Source: Pyrenula massariospora (lineage: Eukaryota > Ascomycota > Eurotiomycetes > Pyrenulales > Pyrenulaceae). From it: a stretch of DNA of 64,000 nucleotides. The notes beneath the pieces were generated by a model that was given only the letters and a program-made list of their open reading frames with translations, was not told the DNA's origin and made no database searches. Positions 23,985-34,892 of the stretch are shown piece after piece. Every line of letters begins with the position of its first letter. The first letter of the stretch is position 1. The translations under genes and the position numbers were made by a program. The stretch is taken from assembly GCA_021030905.1 (NCBI GenBank), contig JAGFMI010000013.1, forward strand, positions 1 to 64,000. Direction: 5' to 3'.

Positions 23985-24864
23985 ATGAAGGTCAGAAGCT
24001 CGACGTCTTCCTCGCATTCGCTCTGTGCTTTTGTTCCATACCTTCTCTGGTTCTCATCAATTTTGAACGTGGCAGCTGATGTTGATCCCGTGACCGGATT
24101 ATCCTACAAGCGAGACAAATGTCCGACGGTCGTACCATACACTGACACTAATGGCGACGTTCCCAATAACGCACCGGACAAGCAGCAAGGTGTTCAGGGT
24201 AGCTCTTCCGTGAACTGGGCCGACTACAACACCTTTGTCGAAAAACTATTCACAGACTCGCAATACACTCAATTCATTGGAACTTGCATCGAGGATGATG
24301 CGCAACAGGGAGCCACTGTCATATTCACGGACTCCAGCAGCTACAATCAGGTCTATCTGATTGACGGCATCTCGATGGAGTTCTATATCTCGTACACCAC
24401 GCACCTCACTGGGGATGCCTGCAAGGAGATCAACCAGTGGCATCCCGCCGGGAAAGACTACAAGTCCGGTAAACTGTACAAGCGCTTCTTGATGATCGCA
24501 AAAAGTATGTCCCATATTAAGAGACTCCAAAAACCCACCAACGGATCTAGCCCACTCGTCTCGTACAGATGACTCTGAGAAATTCCCGTAAGCTAACGTG
24601 AACAACCCAATCTCTCCAGGTACCCCCGGATTCGTAGGCCTGTTCGACGGCAACTCGCTCACGCCCAAGGACCCGAACAACGACAAGTTCAGTAAGAGCA
24701 GTAAGATCATCTTCGGCGGCTACCTCGAGGACTACGACGACAAAGGCAACAAGATGTGGGAGCTCAAGGTCTACTTTAAGAGACTGCCCGGCGGGCAGCC
24801 CTCCAAGGAGAAGAGGGACGATGTGGAAGTTAGCCGGATTCCGCACAAGTTCAGGCCGGCTTGA
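23985..24864 (+). CDS. Putative secreted protein, unknown function
   Basis: Model: exons 23985-24504 and 24620-24864 with a 115-nt intron (GTATGT donor), 254 residues. The first ATG lies at 23985, four codons after a GTG. The N-terminus carries a signal-like hydrophobic core (CAFVPYLLWFSSILNVAA). The mature part starts DVDPVTGLSYKRDKC and has no recognised domain. It holds few Cys (DKCPTV, GTCIEDD, GDACKEI) and a basic tail. The second exon continues in frame as TPGFVGLFDGNSLTPKDP. No catalytic residues could be assigned, and neighbours give no clue. Confidence 0.72.
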
Positions 24865-26327
24865 GCGGGACTGCGCTGTGGTGAAGTGTGCCCCGGAGAG
24901 ATATCCGAAACAAGCGCTGGCAAATTCAGCCGTGGAGGAGCAGCGGCTCCTGTAATATTGGCTATCTGCCTACTTCGTTGACAGCGGAGCTGGCTCTTCC
25001 CAGTTTGGCTTGCGTATGTATATTTGACCTTGGTGGCTTCTTGGCTTAGTGGCATTGGTGTAAGGTAATGCATAGTTAAGTATTCGTTTGAACCAAATTT
25101 TCTTCCTTCTCGCAACTTATGTTTAAAGCTTTGGCTGCGCTGTTGATGGTCATCCATTGACCCTTCTTGGTTTTCACTCAGCTCCGAGCACAGTAGCCAC
25201 TACCCCGTGTCGTCTTCCCATCCTCGCGATCTTTGTATTTCCTTTTTATTCCTCTACTCAGTAGGATTTTCATACCATCTGTTTGCATGGAAAAGCACAA
25301 TGACAACGTCTCTTAAATCCCTCGTTCGTGACCGGAAAAACTACATTCACTCCATGTGCGCATGCGACCGCATTGCCCGCAGCCTCCGCAAATTTATCCC
25401 TCAGATCCAAATCGACATACCCTACCCACCTCGCCATTACTACTTCATCCCAGCGATTTCCCCACCTAGATATATTTCAGATATCACCCGAATTCCCGGC
25501 GCCTGACGGTCAACACACCCTCTCTAGTTGAAGGAATCTTCACACCAACATCTCCTTTTCCTCAACCTTCTCACGAGCCAACTTCAAACTCTTCTTTCCC
25601 GATCCCTTATCCAAACAGAGCTAGCATAATATAACGCATGATCCTCACTCTCCCAAACCCGCAATGAAAACCAACCGCCCTACGTACGGACTTGACCCAG
25701 CACCAACCACCCCAACTCCTCGCTAGCAAAGTTTCCAATTTCAGCAATTCCCCTGTTCTAGCGTAGTCGGTAAGACTTCTTATCGAGAGGGTGAGCCCGA
25801 CCGGCTTCCAAGGAGAGCTAATTGATGCCCGAATGAAATCTCGGGTAGACTTGCCTCTCCAAAGATGATGGTAAGGAACGCCTTTCTACTGATCCGGAAT
25901 GGACCTTATGCTCTATCTCCTCGCAATTTGGGGTATGAGCTTCTAGGCACAAGGCTGGCTCCATCTCGGTAGAAAGATGGCTCCTTGTCGTCACCGACTC
26001 TATGCAAAGTAGAGAGACGAAAAACGGCTCATTCTAAGGTAGAAGAGAAAGGGCAGTACGGCTTATGTATAACAGTCCATTTATACGTAGTCTACGTGAA
26101 GAAATCAACCTGAGGATGTGAGCGTTACATTATCTGAAAAACGTACGAGAAGAAATTCTCGCAAACACGACAGAAACTTGCACGCAGCGCCGCTTAAAAG
26201 TGGAACCAGACTACTATAAAAGACTATACAAACGAGAAGGCAACAAAACTCTCTCCGTACTCCAAGAACAAAGGCTCTGAACTCTTTCCAGAGGGCCAGT
26301 GAAATACTGACAAGCGCGAGCTCTCGG
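24865..26327. other. Intergenic, no gene seen
   Basis: 3' flanks of two convergent genes. Only short unsupported frames were seen. Confidence 0.45.
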
Positions 26328-27611
26328 TCACGAGGATATCGCCCGACGCTCGACCCTTTCACCACGAGCAGGCAAGTGGATGGTATTTCGAGCACGGCAC
26401 ATCGGACATGTCGGCGCCTGCTCCTCGATCCACGCGCGGATACAATCATCATGCCAAGCACCGTTACGGCACACAGTGCAACGCGGTACCTTTCGTGTCC
26501 TCGGCGGGCCCAGTGCTGCATAACAGATCGTACACTCGTGTTCATCGTCAGTGCCACTGTCGTCTTCTTCTTCGTTCTCCTCAGTCGAGCTTGTAAGTTC
26601 ACATCCAAAATCGAGTTCGAGATCTGATTCTTCGGGTTCTTGGCGGCACAGTTCAAGCCATTCATCCAGGTATGTTTCCCACGAGTCCTTGAGCTGACCA
26701 TCCTCATCGTAGGGCGATGTCATTGCCCAATTGACCCATCTCTTAACGATATTCTTTGCCTCTGTGTCCCACAATCTGAACCACTCCTTATGTCGCTTTC
26801 CACAGATTCTTTCGTTGACGCAGCGCAAGTCATTGGACCGCCATTTCGCCAATTGTGTGAAGATCAATTGTTCAACTCGGTAAGCGTGTGGAATGCGAGG
26901 CGATTGATAAACTAGGACTGGCTTATATTTGCAATCTTGCTCCCATTCCCTCATTCTTCGTTTGACATTAGTTGAGTAGCCAATTTTGACATAGGCTGGG
27001 TCTGAGTCCCGGGTGAACATGTATATATGTCCATCTTTGTGTTCCTTGTCTCCAAAGGGCTTGCTGATTAAGTCAACGATAGCCTTAGGTGTGTCCTTCC
27101 GGGGCCATTTTCGCGGCTCAAAGCGTGGGAGCGGTGCCCGAGCTTTTAAAACGGGAGTCCTGTTGGCTGTCTGTGATCTCGTCACTGGTGGAGTGTATGA
27201 TTGCGTTTGGTGGAAGTGTAGGTTGACATTGATGATCTGGATTTGAGGACGGGTTGCGGAAGGAGACCAGGAGTTTTGACATGGGATTTCCCGATGGGTG
27301 TGAGCGCGTGCTCTTTCTTTCCTCGAGCGGGTTGACCGATCAAGTTCACTAGTCCAACAGGAAACAGTCGCCTTAATTTGCTGAGGTGTGCGATGGTACC
27401 TGCGGCAATGGACTTTGTAAGCAAGCTCCTCGAGCTTTTCAGCAACCTTCCCGGGGGTCTGATATTTGTGATTGACAATATCTAATCGGATCTCCTCGGC
27501 GTCTACTCGCTCCTTAATCTTTCCAGCGTTGAACTTGCAATGACGATGTTCGTTGGGCAACCACCGATTGCATGTATCTTGGACCGGACTGAAAATACTC
27601 ACGCAATACAT
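26328..27611 (-). CDS. GIY-YIG (T5orf172) domain protein with C-terminal RING-like zinc finger
   Basis: An open frame of 427 residues from an ATG at 27611, preceded in frame by a TGA five codons upstream. An extra 5' exon is possible because a GTGAGT lies three codons into the frame. The N-terminal segment (CVSIFSPVQDTCNRW, HCKFNAG, KLEELAYKVHCRRYH) is the Cys/His-containing leader usual in fungal T5orf172 proteins. The GIY-YIG-type domain spans about 190-285: GHIYMF, YVKIGYSTNVKRRMREW with the Arg, RVEQLIF with the Glu, and KEWFRL. An acidic linker then leads to a zinc finger at about 365-412 ordered CTIC, CTVC, H, C, CPMC, a C4HC3 (RINGv-like) order. The family function is unproven; nuclease-like DNA binding plus E3-ligase-type activity is inference. 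Confidence 0.82.
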   Translation of the reverse strand: MYCVSIFSPVQDTCNRWLPNEHRHCKFNAGKIKERVDAEEIRLDIVNHKYQTPGKVAEKLEELAYKVHCRRYHRTPQQIKATVSCWTSELDRSTRSRKERARAHTHREIPCQNSWSPSATRPQIQIINVNLHFHQTQSYTPPVTRSQTANRTPVLKARAPLPRFEPRKWPRKDTPKAIVDLISKPFGDKEHKDGHIYMFTRDSDPAYVKIGYSTNVKRRMREWEQDCKYKPVLVYQSPRIPHAYRVEQLIFTQLAKWRSNDLRCVNERICGKRHKEWFRLWDTEAKNIVKRWVNWAMTSPYDEDGQLKDSWETYLDEWLELCRQEPEESDLELDFGCELTSSTEENEEEDDSGTDDEHECTICYAALGPPRTRKVPRCTVCRNGAWHDDCIRAWIEEQAPTCPMCRARNTIHLPARGERVERRAISS

Positions 27612-28923
27612 ATCGAGATTTGATCAAACGAGCTATCACGATGGGATATTCACAGCGTACATCACGTACCTTCCGCATCTTCATATACAACAGCTCTGTA
27701 CCAGGCTACGCAGACTCCTAGGATTGCTCAGCCTAACTGCAGGCCAGCCTGAGGACCATGGGTGCATGAATCTGTGCCGCTGTACCGACCTATCCAAAGA
27801 CACTGCATCCCCATTATGGTCAATCTCGAGGCTGCAGGCCCGTTGTCCGCTCCCCAATGCGACATTCCATGCATCTCGTAGCGCCAAACGACGGGCTGTG
27901 CTCTCTACACAAGCCACGGATGCGATGTTCTGAGGGAGTAGAGAAGTCAACGTGGATTGGCGCGGACTCATGCTGTGGTGGCTGCTCGTGATGCAAGCGG
28001 GAGCGGGCGAGTGGCTCAGCCGTCCTTCGACCAATGGAGGAAGAGTGCACGGCACAGGCTTTCGAGACGCGGTGTCCCAAAGCACGATGACCTTGTTTCG
28101 GCCCCCAAGGTGTGACGAGCACGAAGGAGGCTGGTGCGGCACATCAGGAACGGCCCTGTACATGGCAATCGGTCGTGGGTCGGTAGCCCAATCAAGCTAT
28201 CAGCGTACCTTTATGTTTCCGCGTTCTAACTCAATACCAAGTTGCAACAGAATATCTTTCCTGTGCCTGGTCGAGCGGGTGTTCGAATCATCTTGCGGGT
28301 TGCATCGACTCGAAGTACGCTGGAAAATTTGTTTTGCATCGCTCGCGCTCTCGTTCACATTCTAGATTGCTTGATCGACCCATCTCCACAAGCCTACCGG
28401 CTGGAATACTTTTTGACAATCTCAAAGTACGACAATATTTCTGACGTGGTATGTTTGAGGGCTGCTCCGCGGCCAGAAGTGAGCCTCAAAGACGGCTACG
28501 CGGTCAAGCTTAAGTTCGCTTCGGGGTGGACATGCTGCCCCGGTACGGATGTCATGCCGTGCGTAGGCATTTCGATTAAATGGTAGCATTGCAGGTATAA
28601 TAGATAACGAAGCGGAACAGCTATCCGCTGAATGGTGAATGATAAAAAATCAATCGAAAACGTGGTCATAACAAAGACCCATCGTGGACAAACAGCGGAC
28701 CGTCGGACCTATGATAGGTAAGAAGATCGAGTAAACCATTGATCGGGATTCTTGGCATGCCGCGCTTGAATTTGCTCAGGTAAAGTAGGCGGGCAAGTAG
28801 GTATGACCATGGTTGAGCATGTCACTCTCCTGCCTACGTCTTCCAAGACCGCCCACCCATCTACTCCAATCTAATACTCTATTCCGATCCAGCCCCTAGT
28901 ACTCTTGTCGCTACGCGACTTTA
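27612..28923. other. Intergenic, no supported gene
   Basis: Several overlapping frames of 100-160 codons exist here on both strands, but none shows a recognised domain. An upstream exon of the GIY-YIG/RING gene could lie at 27800-28120 minus; this could not be shown. Confidence 0.35.
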
Positions 28924-31287
28924 TCAGCCACCAGTGCCCCCCTTCCCCTCCAGCCCCTGTTCCCCAGCCCACCGCACAAACCACGCCAAACATCCCTTGT
29001 TCACCACGCTCGCCCCAACTTTCTCCGGATCATATCTCCCAGAAACGATATCCCTAACCACCCCCTCCACCTTCTTCCCATTCCCCGTAACCGGCACCTC
29101 GGGACAGCCCGCCACCACAGCCGGCACATGCCGTCTGCTCAGACTCTCCCCGATCTGCCTCTTCACCCTCTCCCCCAACTCCTCGCTGAATGCCTTCCCT
29201 TCCTGCATCACTGCGAAGAGTATGACCTCTTCGTCGGTAGTATCAGGGAGGCGGCGGCCGACGGCGACGGCGTCGGAAATCTGAGAAGGAAAGTGGCGGA
29301 GGAGGACGGTGTAGAGCTCGCCGGTGCCGAAGCGGATGCCGGCGGGGTTGAGGACGGTGTCGCTGCGGCCGTGGATGGTGAGGCCGGAGGTGTGGGGGGA
29401 GAGAGTGAGGAAGTCGCCGTGGTGCCTGTGAGGAGCATACGGATTAGTGATTGGATTTTGGGAGGTTGGGGGTTTATACCAGATTGGGAGGTTTGGGTTG
29501 GAGGCGTGGGTGTAGGTTGTAAAGTAGGCAGAGCGGTATTTGGACATGCCGGTTTTGGAGGGGGGAGGAGGGTAGAAGGTGGTTGGTTGAGACGGAAAGG
29601 GGGTGGTGCAGACGAGGTCGCCGGGTTGGGAAGCGGGGAGGGCGGTGATGTCGAGGGAGCGAGGGGGATCGTTCGGGGAGGAAGAGGAATGGATGGTGTA
29701 GATGCGAACGTTCATCCCGAGACCGCGGCATTGGATTTCACCGGCGTGGACGGGGAGGGTTGGGGAGGGGGCCCCAAAGAGCGAGATTATGTCTGTGCCG
29801 CCGGTAATGGAGCAGAGGTGGACTGAGGGAGGGAAGTTGGCGTAGATGTAGTGGTATGTGGATGGAGCCAAAGGAGAGCCGGTGCTGAGGATCGTACGGA
29901 GAGAGATGAGCGTTGCAGAATTCGAGGTAGCGGTTGGGGAGAGGGGTTGAAGGTGGGCTTGTTCAAGGACGGAGAGATATTTCGCGCTGGTACCAAAGTG
30001 ATTGATGTTGAGTTCGTCGATGAGGAGGGGCATGGTCATGTTTCCCCGTGGATAGAAAGGACTACCGTCGTAGAGGACGATTGTGGTTTTGCTTGCAAGG
30101 CCGGAGACGAGCCAGTGCCTGGAGATCTCGTTAATTTCACCGCTCTTTTTTAATGGCTAGAAACTTCAAAAGAACCCTGGAGTATCAGGAGTAGGTGATG
30201 TGCACAAACTCACCACATCATCCAGGTACAGGTTGTAAAATAAAAGAATCGGTCACCTGGTCGAAAATCGCAATGAAGGACGTGCTCTTTTTTGTGTTGA
30301 ATCAAGGTCCCTAGGGCGCCATGAACGATCGCCTTGGGTGCTCCAGTTGTACCTGATGAATATAAAATGTAGACCGGATGATCTGGAGGAAGATGCGCAA
30401 AGTCGATTGATCTGTCTGGGGCAATGTCTTCCACAAATTTTGCGTAAGCCTCTACATTGCAATTCTCTAAGTTAGTCAAATTATTTGTATTAAAGGTATG
30501 AGCTGGCACTGTCTCGAATATGACCAGATTCTTCAAGCTTGGAAGACAGGAAGCAACTTTCGATATTTTCTGGCGAGTTTCATGGATTTTCCCATTGTAT
30601 GTCACGGCATTGTCCGCAAACATCACGACGGGCTCGATTTGGATCAATCTATCAAGTATGGCTTCTACACCAGTATCAGGTGAAACGCCAGACCAAATCG
30701 CTCCAATGGAGGTAGCAGCAAGCATCGCGACGACGGTATTGGTGTGATTAGCCAGGAAGCCCGCAACACGATCATTGGGCTGGAGTCCATGAGAGCGCAT
30801 CGCGGCGGCACAGATGCCAACGCGGATGCGCAGATCTGACCATGTCACGTACTCTCGAGCCGATTCTGTAGCAGCAATAATGGCCAATGATTGTGGATCT
30901 GGACTGCATGGTGGATAAAGGAGATTCTCGGCAAAGTTGAGAGTACAACCAGAAAAGAAATCAGGCCTAGGAAACATAGGAGAAGACTCATCGAAGACCT
31001 ACCACGGCTTAGACTTGGAGTTCAACGTCACAGGTTCGGGGGTTTACTTCTGAATACGGCTCGTGCGCCACAATTCCAGTAAATGTCCATATCTCTTTCC
31101 AGAATGATGCAGGATGGTCGACGCTCCATTGCCACAAAGCCCAGTAATCAGGAAGAGATATTCCGTACGTCTTGCTGATTAGATCCTGAAAGGCGGCCAT
31201 CTGGGTCGATGCCGGATTCGGATGTCTCCATAATTCTTCCCCTACTTTGGCAGGGACGGTACCAGACCCAGGGCCCGTTTCGGTCAT
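28924..31287 (-). CDS. AACS: Acetoacetyl-CoA synthetase (acetoacetate-CoA ligase)
   Basis: Model: exons 31287-31048, 30998-30214, 30118-29480 and 29425-28924, introns of 49, 95 and 54 nt, 721 residues. It belongs to the ANL adenylating superfamily. The acetyl-CoA synthetase-type N-terminal region has YWALWQWSVDHPASFWKEIW and FPRPDFFSGCTLNFAENLL. The ATP-binding signature is VYILYSSGTTGAPKAIVHG. The substrate-pocket region reads TTCTWMMWHWLVSGLAS and FGTSAKYLSVLEQ, as in acetoacetyl-CoA synthetases. The C-terminal lid has HHGDFLTL and SGNGKKVE-type residues (VTGNGKKVEG). The enzyme activates acetoacetate with ATP and CoA in the cytosol, feeding sterol and fatty-acid synthesis or leucine breakdown. 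The third intron is 54 nt with no stop, so its retention would add 18 residues. It is divergent from LCB2. Confidence 0.93.
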
Positions 31288-32822
31288 ATTGATAGCGAGA
31301 GCGAAGAGACGATCTGATACAAGTCACGCAGTTGCAAACGAAAAAGATTCTCATGGGAGCCTCCCCGCCAATTGGTGCCAATCAATTGTGGTTCTTGACG
31401 GACCCTGGCAAGCGGTCAAGGAGCGGAATTGCGGCGGAATCCGGAAGTAGGCACTCAGAACATCCGGATAGACGCAGCATTTGCAGTCTTTCATGGATAT
31501 AAACTTTGCACCGACTTTGAAGGTTTCTCTCCACCATGGGTTTCTTTCCCTCGGCTTCCTCGGTCTTTGCTTGGTCTAGGCTAAAAATGCTGTAGAACGT
31601 GGGTCGGTCACCACCTCGTCCCGCTGAGTTTCTGGTCACCTACCTACCCACCAAGAAAAGAGCGATGCGCGGAATGTGGGAGAACGAGAATCTTGCCATA
31701 GTAAGGAGAGGTCGCTATCTCAAATGAAGGTATTGTATGGTCTGTGAAGATGCTGCTCAGGGGGATCGAGACCCTGAAGAGGATCGCAGACCCTGACAGT
31801 CCCCCGTTATCTGCTATCGGAGGCTGGCTTACCCCGGCCAGTATCCGCAAGGCTTTCTAAAGGGGCACACGTCGGCGGGGCGAGCCTTCAAGCTCGGCCC
31901 CAAGACGCGAGCCGCACACCGCGAACCTTAACCACAACTACGCCTCGCTAGTCGCTTGCCTTACCTCAGTCGAGAGTAGGCTCTGGGCAGCGATTGCCCC
32001 GAATCCTCGACTGCTTTAATTAAACGCAATCTCACCGGCCCCTAGCAAACTCTCACAATCACACCGACCCACGCTGACGATCCATAATGTAATAATTTTC
32101 GCTCGCAATCTTCTTCCCTTCTCATCCTCTGGTGGTCCTCGTTCTCTTCTACCCCTCTGTTTCCTGCATACTGGCATTGTTGCGTGGTCTTCCACTATAC
32201 GCACGCTCAGGGTCGTCTTGCTGCGGCGCAGGGCTGAGCGTGCAGAGCGACAGCTGACGCTTACTCGCTACCAACGCTGCGCTGCTGCAAGGGACGCGCA
32301 AATCATACTCATCGCCCGGCGTGAGTCGGCCGTCCCACAACTTCCGGCCCTTCCGACTCTGGGGAAGAAGAAGATAATCTTCACATCATCACCAGCTTGC
32401 CCGCTGCCCTCCTCCACTCGCGTCATCCCGATATTTGTATTGGAGCATTTGAGTTGTTCTGGAATCTGATCAAGTCTCTACCTCGACCGGACTCTACGAA
32501 ACCTCACCCAATTCCTCAGCCGCACCAGTCACGACCCCGGATTTTTTCAGACCCACCGTTTTTACGAAACCAACAACTGCCCCCGACGAACACTGTTACA
32601 AACGCTTGTCTGCGTCTTTTCCCAGCCTACGCTCGCATCCGCCACCTGTTCAAGTGCACAGTTCAGTTCATAGCCGCTGCGTTAAACCAGTTTAATCAGA
32701 TAACAACTTCGCCTTCCAAGAGAGCAAAGGCCGAGGCTCGTAGCCTACCAATCTCTCACAGCAGTCACTCCTTTGCAAATCCCACATCCAGGACACAGTC
32801 CTTACCGCTCCTTACATTTGCG
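31288..32822. promoter_or_regulatory. Shared divergent promoter region of AACS and LCB2
   Basis: 1.5 kb separates the two start codons. The LCB2-proximal 700 bases are C/T-rich with few ATGs and read open in the LCB2 frame without Met, as expected for a long 5' leader. A GC-rich hairpin-forming segment lies near 31870-31905. No specific factor site is claimed. Confidence 0.5.
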
Positions 32823-34892
32823 ATGCCTCATCGATTATCTAATCCCTTTTCCAACAGCTCCCCACCTAACGTCTCGCCGTCCTTTTCGGCTGCAAACGAA
32901 AAGGGCGGCAGTGGCCGTACAACAACCACAAGAGCAAGTAAAATCGCACAGTTCTTTTCCACGTCACCAAAGACCAAGGAAGCCCAGTCTGCCGCCGCCG
33001 CATTACTGGCAGCGAGTAGGCAACAAGAACAGCTCTTTCTCGAGTCGAAAACGCCACCCATCAGCTCAGCATCACTGTCCTTACCGACCATTTCACTCTC
33101 AACCGCAACTGCAGACGCTGCGAACATGGACCAGCCTCCTACGACCCTATTTCAACCGCCTTCGCCCGGAGAAACACGTCGCTTAGCCAAGCAGCACGCT
33201 CAATTTGGACCGCTGAATTCCCAGACCCACCGCTATGTCAGTCGAAACCATGGTGGAGAATTGCCAGAGCCCATCATTGACGAGCCTCCCTATTATTTCG
33301 TCCTCACTACCTATATCAGCTACCTCATCCTTATAATATTCGGACACATTAGAGATTTCTTCGGGATGCGGTTCCGCGAAGACAAATATAGACATTTGAA
33401 GGCTAGGAATGGCTACGCGGCATTGAACAGTGACTTTGACAACTTCTATGTGCGTCGCTTACAGTATCGGATCAAGGATTGCTTCAGCCGACCGACGACC
33501 GGTGTTCCCGGACGATACATAACCTTGCTAGACAGGTTCAGTAACGATGGAAACTACCACTTCCAGTTGACTGGTACCACGACTGAGACTCTGAACATCA
33601 GCTCATACAACTATCTTGGCTTCGCTCAATCTGAAGGCGCATGCGCTGATTTAGTTGAAGAGACGATCAAGAAGCATGGCCTTAGTTTATTGAGTTCTCG
33701 AGGCGAGGTGGGCACTAATGAGTTGGCTTTGGAATGCGAAAACCTCATCGCCAATTTCGTGGGAAAGGAGTCTGCCAGTGTATTCTCAATGGGCTTTGGA
33801 ACGAATGCCACAATCTTTCCTGCGTTGGTAGGGAAAGGTTGCCTTGTAATCTCTGACGAGCTCAACCATTCATCTATCCGATTCGGCTCGCGGTTGTCTG
33901 GAGCAATGATTGAAATGTTCAAGCATAATGACATGCGCGATCTTGAGAGGAAGTTGCGTGAAAGCATCTCGCAAGGACAACCACGGACTCACCGTCCTTG
34001 GAAGAAAATTCTAGTAGTGGTGGAAGGTCTGTACTCGATGGAAGGGACCATGTGCAACCTTCCAGGACTAGTCAAGTTGAGGAAGAAATACAAGTTCAAC
34101 CTTTTTGTTGATGAAGCGCACTCTATTGGAGCCCTGGGACCAAAAGGGCGGGGCGTCTGCGACTTCTTTGGAGTTGACCCAGCCAATGTTGACATTTTGA
34201 TGGGAACTCTGACAAAATCATTTGGCGCCAACGGAGGCTACATTGCTGCAGACAAAACCGTCATTGACAAGCTTCGGTCCACAAACGCAGGTGTCATTTA
34301 CAGCGAAACGCCGTCACCCGCAGTACTGTCCCAGATCATGAGCGCTCTGCGAATCATTAATGGCGAGCTCATACCGGGCCAAGGGGAGGAGCGGTTGCAA
34401 CGTCTAGCCTTCAATTCGCGCTACCTACGATTAGGTCTTAAACGTCTTGGTTTCATCGTCTACGGGCATGACGATTCGCCCATTATCCCCATTATGCTGT
34501 ACCACCCAGCAAAAATTCCCGCATTTTCGCATGAGATGCTGAAGCGCAAGATCTCATGTGTGGTTGTTGGGTATCCAGCAACCCCTCTTATCTCCTCGCG
34601 GGCCCGGTTCTGTGTCTCTGCTGCACACAACAAGGATGACCTCGATCGGTTATTGTCGGCCTGTGACGAGATTGGCAACGTCCTGCAGCTCAAGTTCTCA
34701 AGCGGGATAGCTGGAGGAGCGCCGCCGCTGCCGGAGGGTGTGACGCCCGAGATGGAGCAGAAGTGGAAGACGCAACAAAAATACGACAGTAAGGCTGGAA
34801 AGGCAACCAAGGCGGTGGTGGTGCCGCCACGGTGGAAATTCGACGACTTGGTCAAGAGAGGGGTTCAAGATGTGAAAGTGCCGTTGAGATGA
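32823..34892 (+). CDS. LCB2: Serine palmitoyltransferase subunit 2
   Basis: A single exon of 689 residues from the first in-frame ATG at 32823. The ATG at 33126 (MDQPPTT) would give 588 residues, closer to the yeast length. A membrane-associating segment YYFVLTTYISYLILIIFG comes first. The PLP-dependent alpha-oxoamine synthase fold follows: NISSYNYLGFAQS, SSRGEVGTNELALECEN, SDELNHSSIRFG, VDEAHSIGALGPKGRGVCDF, and the Schiff-base lysine in GTLTKSFGANGGYIA at about residue 465. With LCB1 it condenses serine and palmitoyl-CoA into 3-ketosphinganine at the ER, the committed step of sphingolipid synthesis. LCB2 carries the PLP lysine, as seen here. The long Ser/Thr-rich N-terminal extension is probably disordered. 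Confidence 0.95.
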   Translation: MPHRLSNPFSNSSPPNVSPSFSAANEKGGSGRTTTTRASKIAQFFSTSPKTKEAQSAAAALLAASRQQEQLFLESKTPPISSASLSLPTISLSTATADAANMDQPPTTLFQPPSPGETRRLAKQHAQFGPLNSQTHRYVSRNHGGELPEPIIDEPPYYFVLTTYISYLILIIFGHIRDFFGMRFREDKYRHLKARNGYAALNSDFDNFYVRRLQYRIKDCFSRPTTGVPGRYITLLDRFSNDGNYHFQLTGTTTETLNISSYNYLGFAQSEGACADLVEETIKKHGLSLLSSRGEVGTNELALECENLIANFVGKESASVFSMGFGTNATIFPALVGKGCLVISDELNHSSIRFGSRLSGAMIEMFKHNDMRDLERKLRESISQGQPRTHRPWKKILVVVEGLYSMEGTMCNLPGLVKLRKKYKFNLFVDEAHSIGALGPKGRGVCDFFGVDPANVDILMGTLTKSFGANGGYIAADKTVIDKLRSTNAGVIYSETPSPAVLSQIMSALRIINGELIPGQGEERLQRLAFNSRYLRLGLKRLGFIVYGHDDSPIIPIMLYHPAKIPAFSHEMLKRKISCVVVGYPATPLISSRARFCVSAAHNKDDLDRLLSACDEIGNVLQLKFSSGIAGGAPPLPEGVTPEMEQKWKTQQKYDSKAGKATKAVVVPPRWKFDDLVKRGVQDVKVPLR

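Noticed and set aside
27681-28163. 160-codon minus-strand frame upstream of the GIY-YIG/RING gene
   Set aside because: It may include an upstream exon, but no splice path to the main frame could be shown, so it was not annotated.
28255-28320. TTCGAAT loop with a weak T-arm-like stem
   Set aside because: No matching acceptor stem or anticodon arm was found upstream.
29128-29826. 232-codon plus-strand frame
   Set aside because: It is antisense to the well-supported acetoacetyl-CoA synthetase exons.
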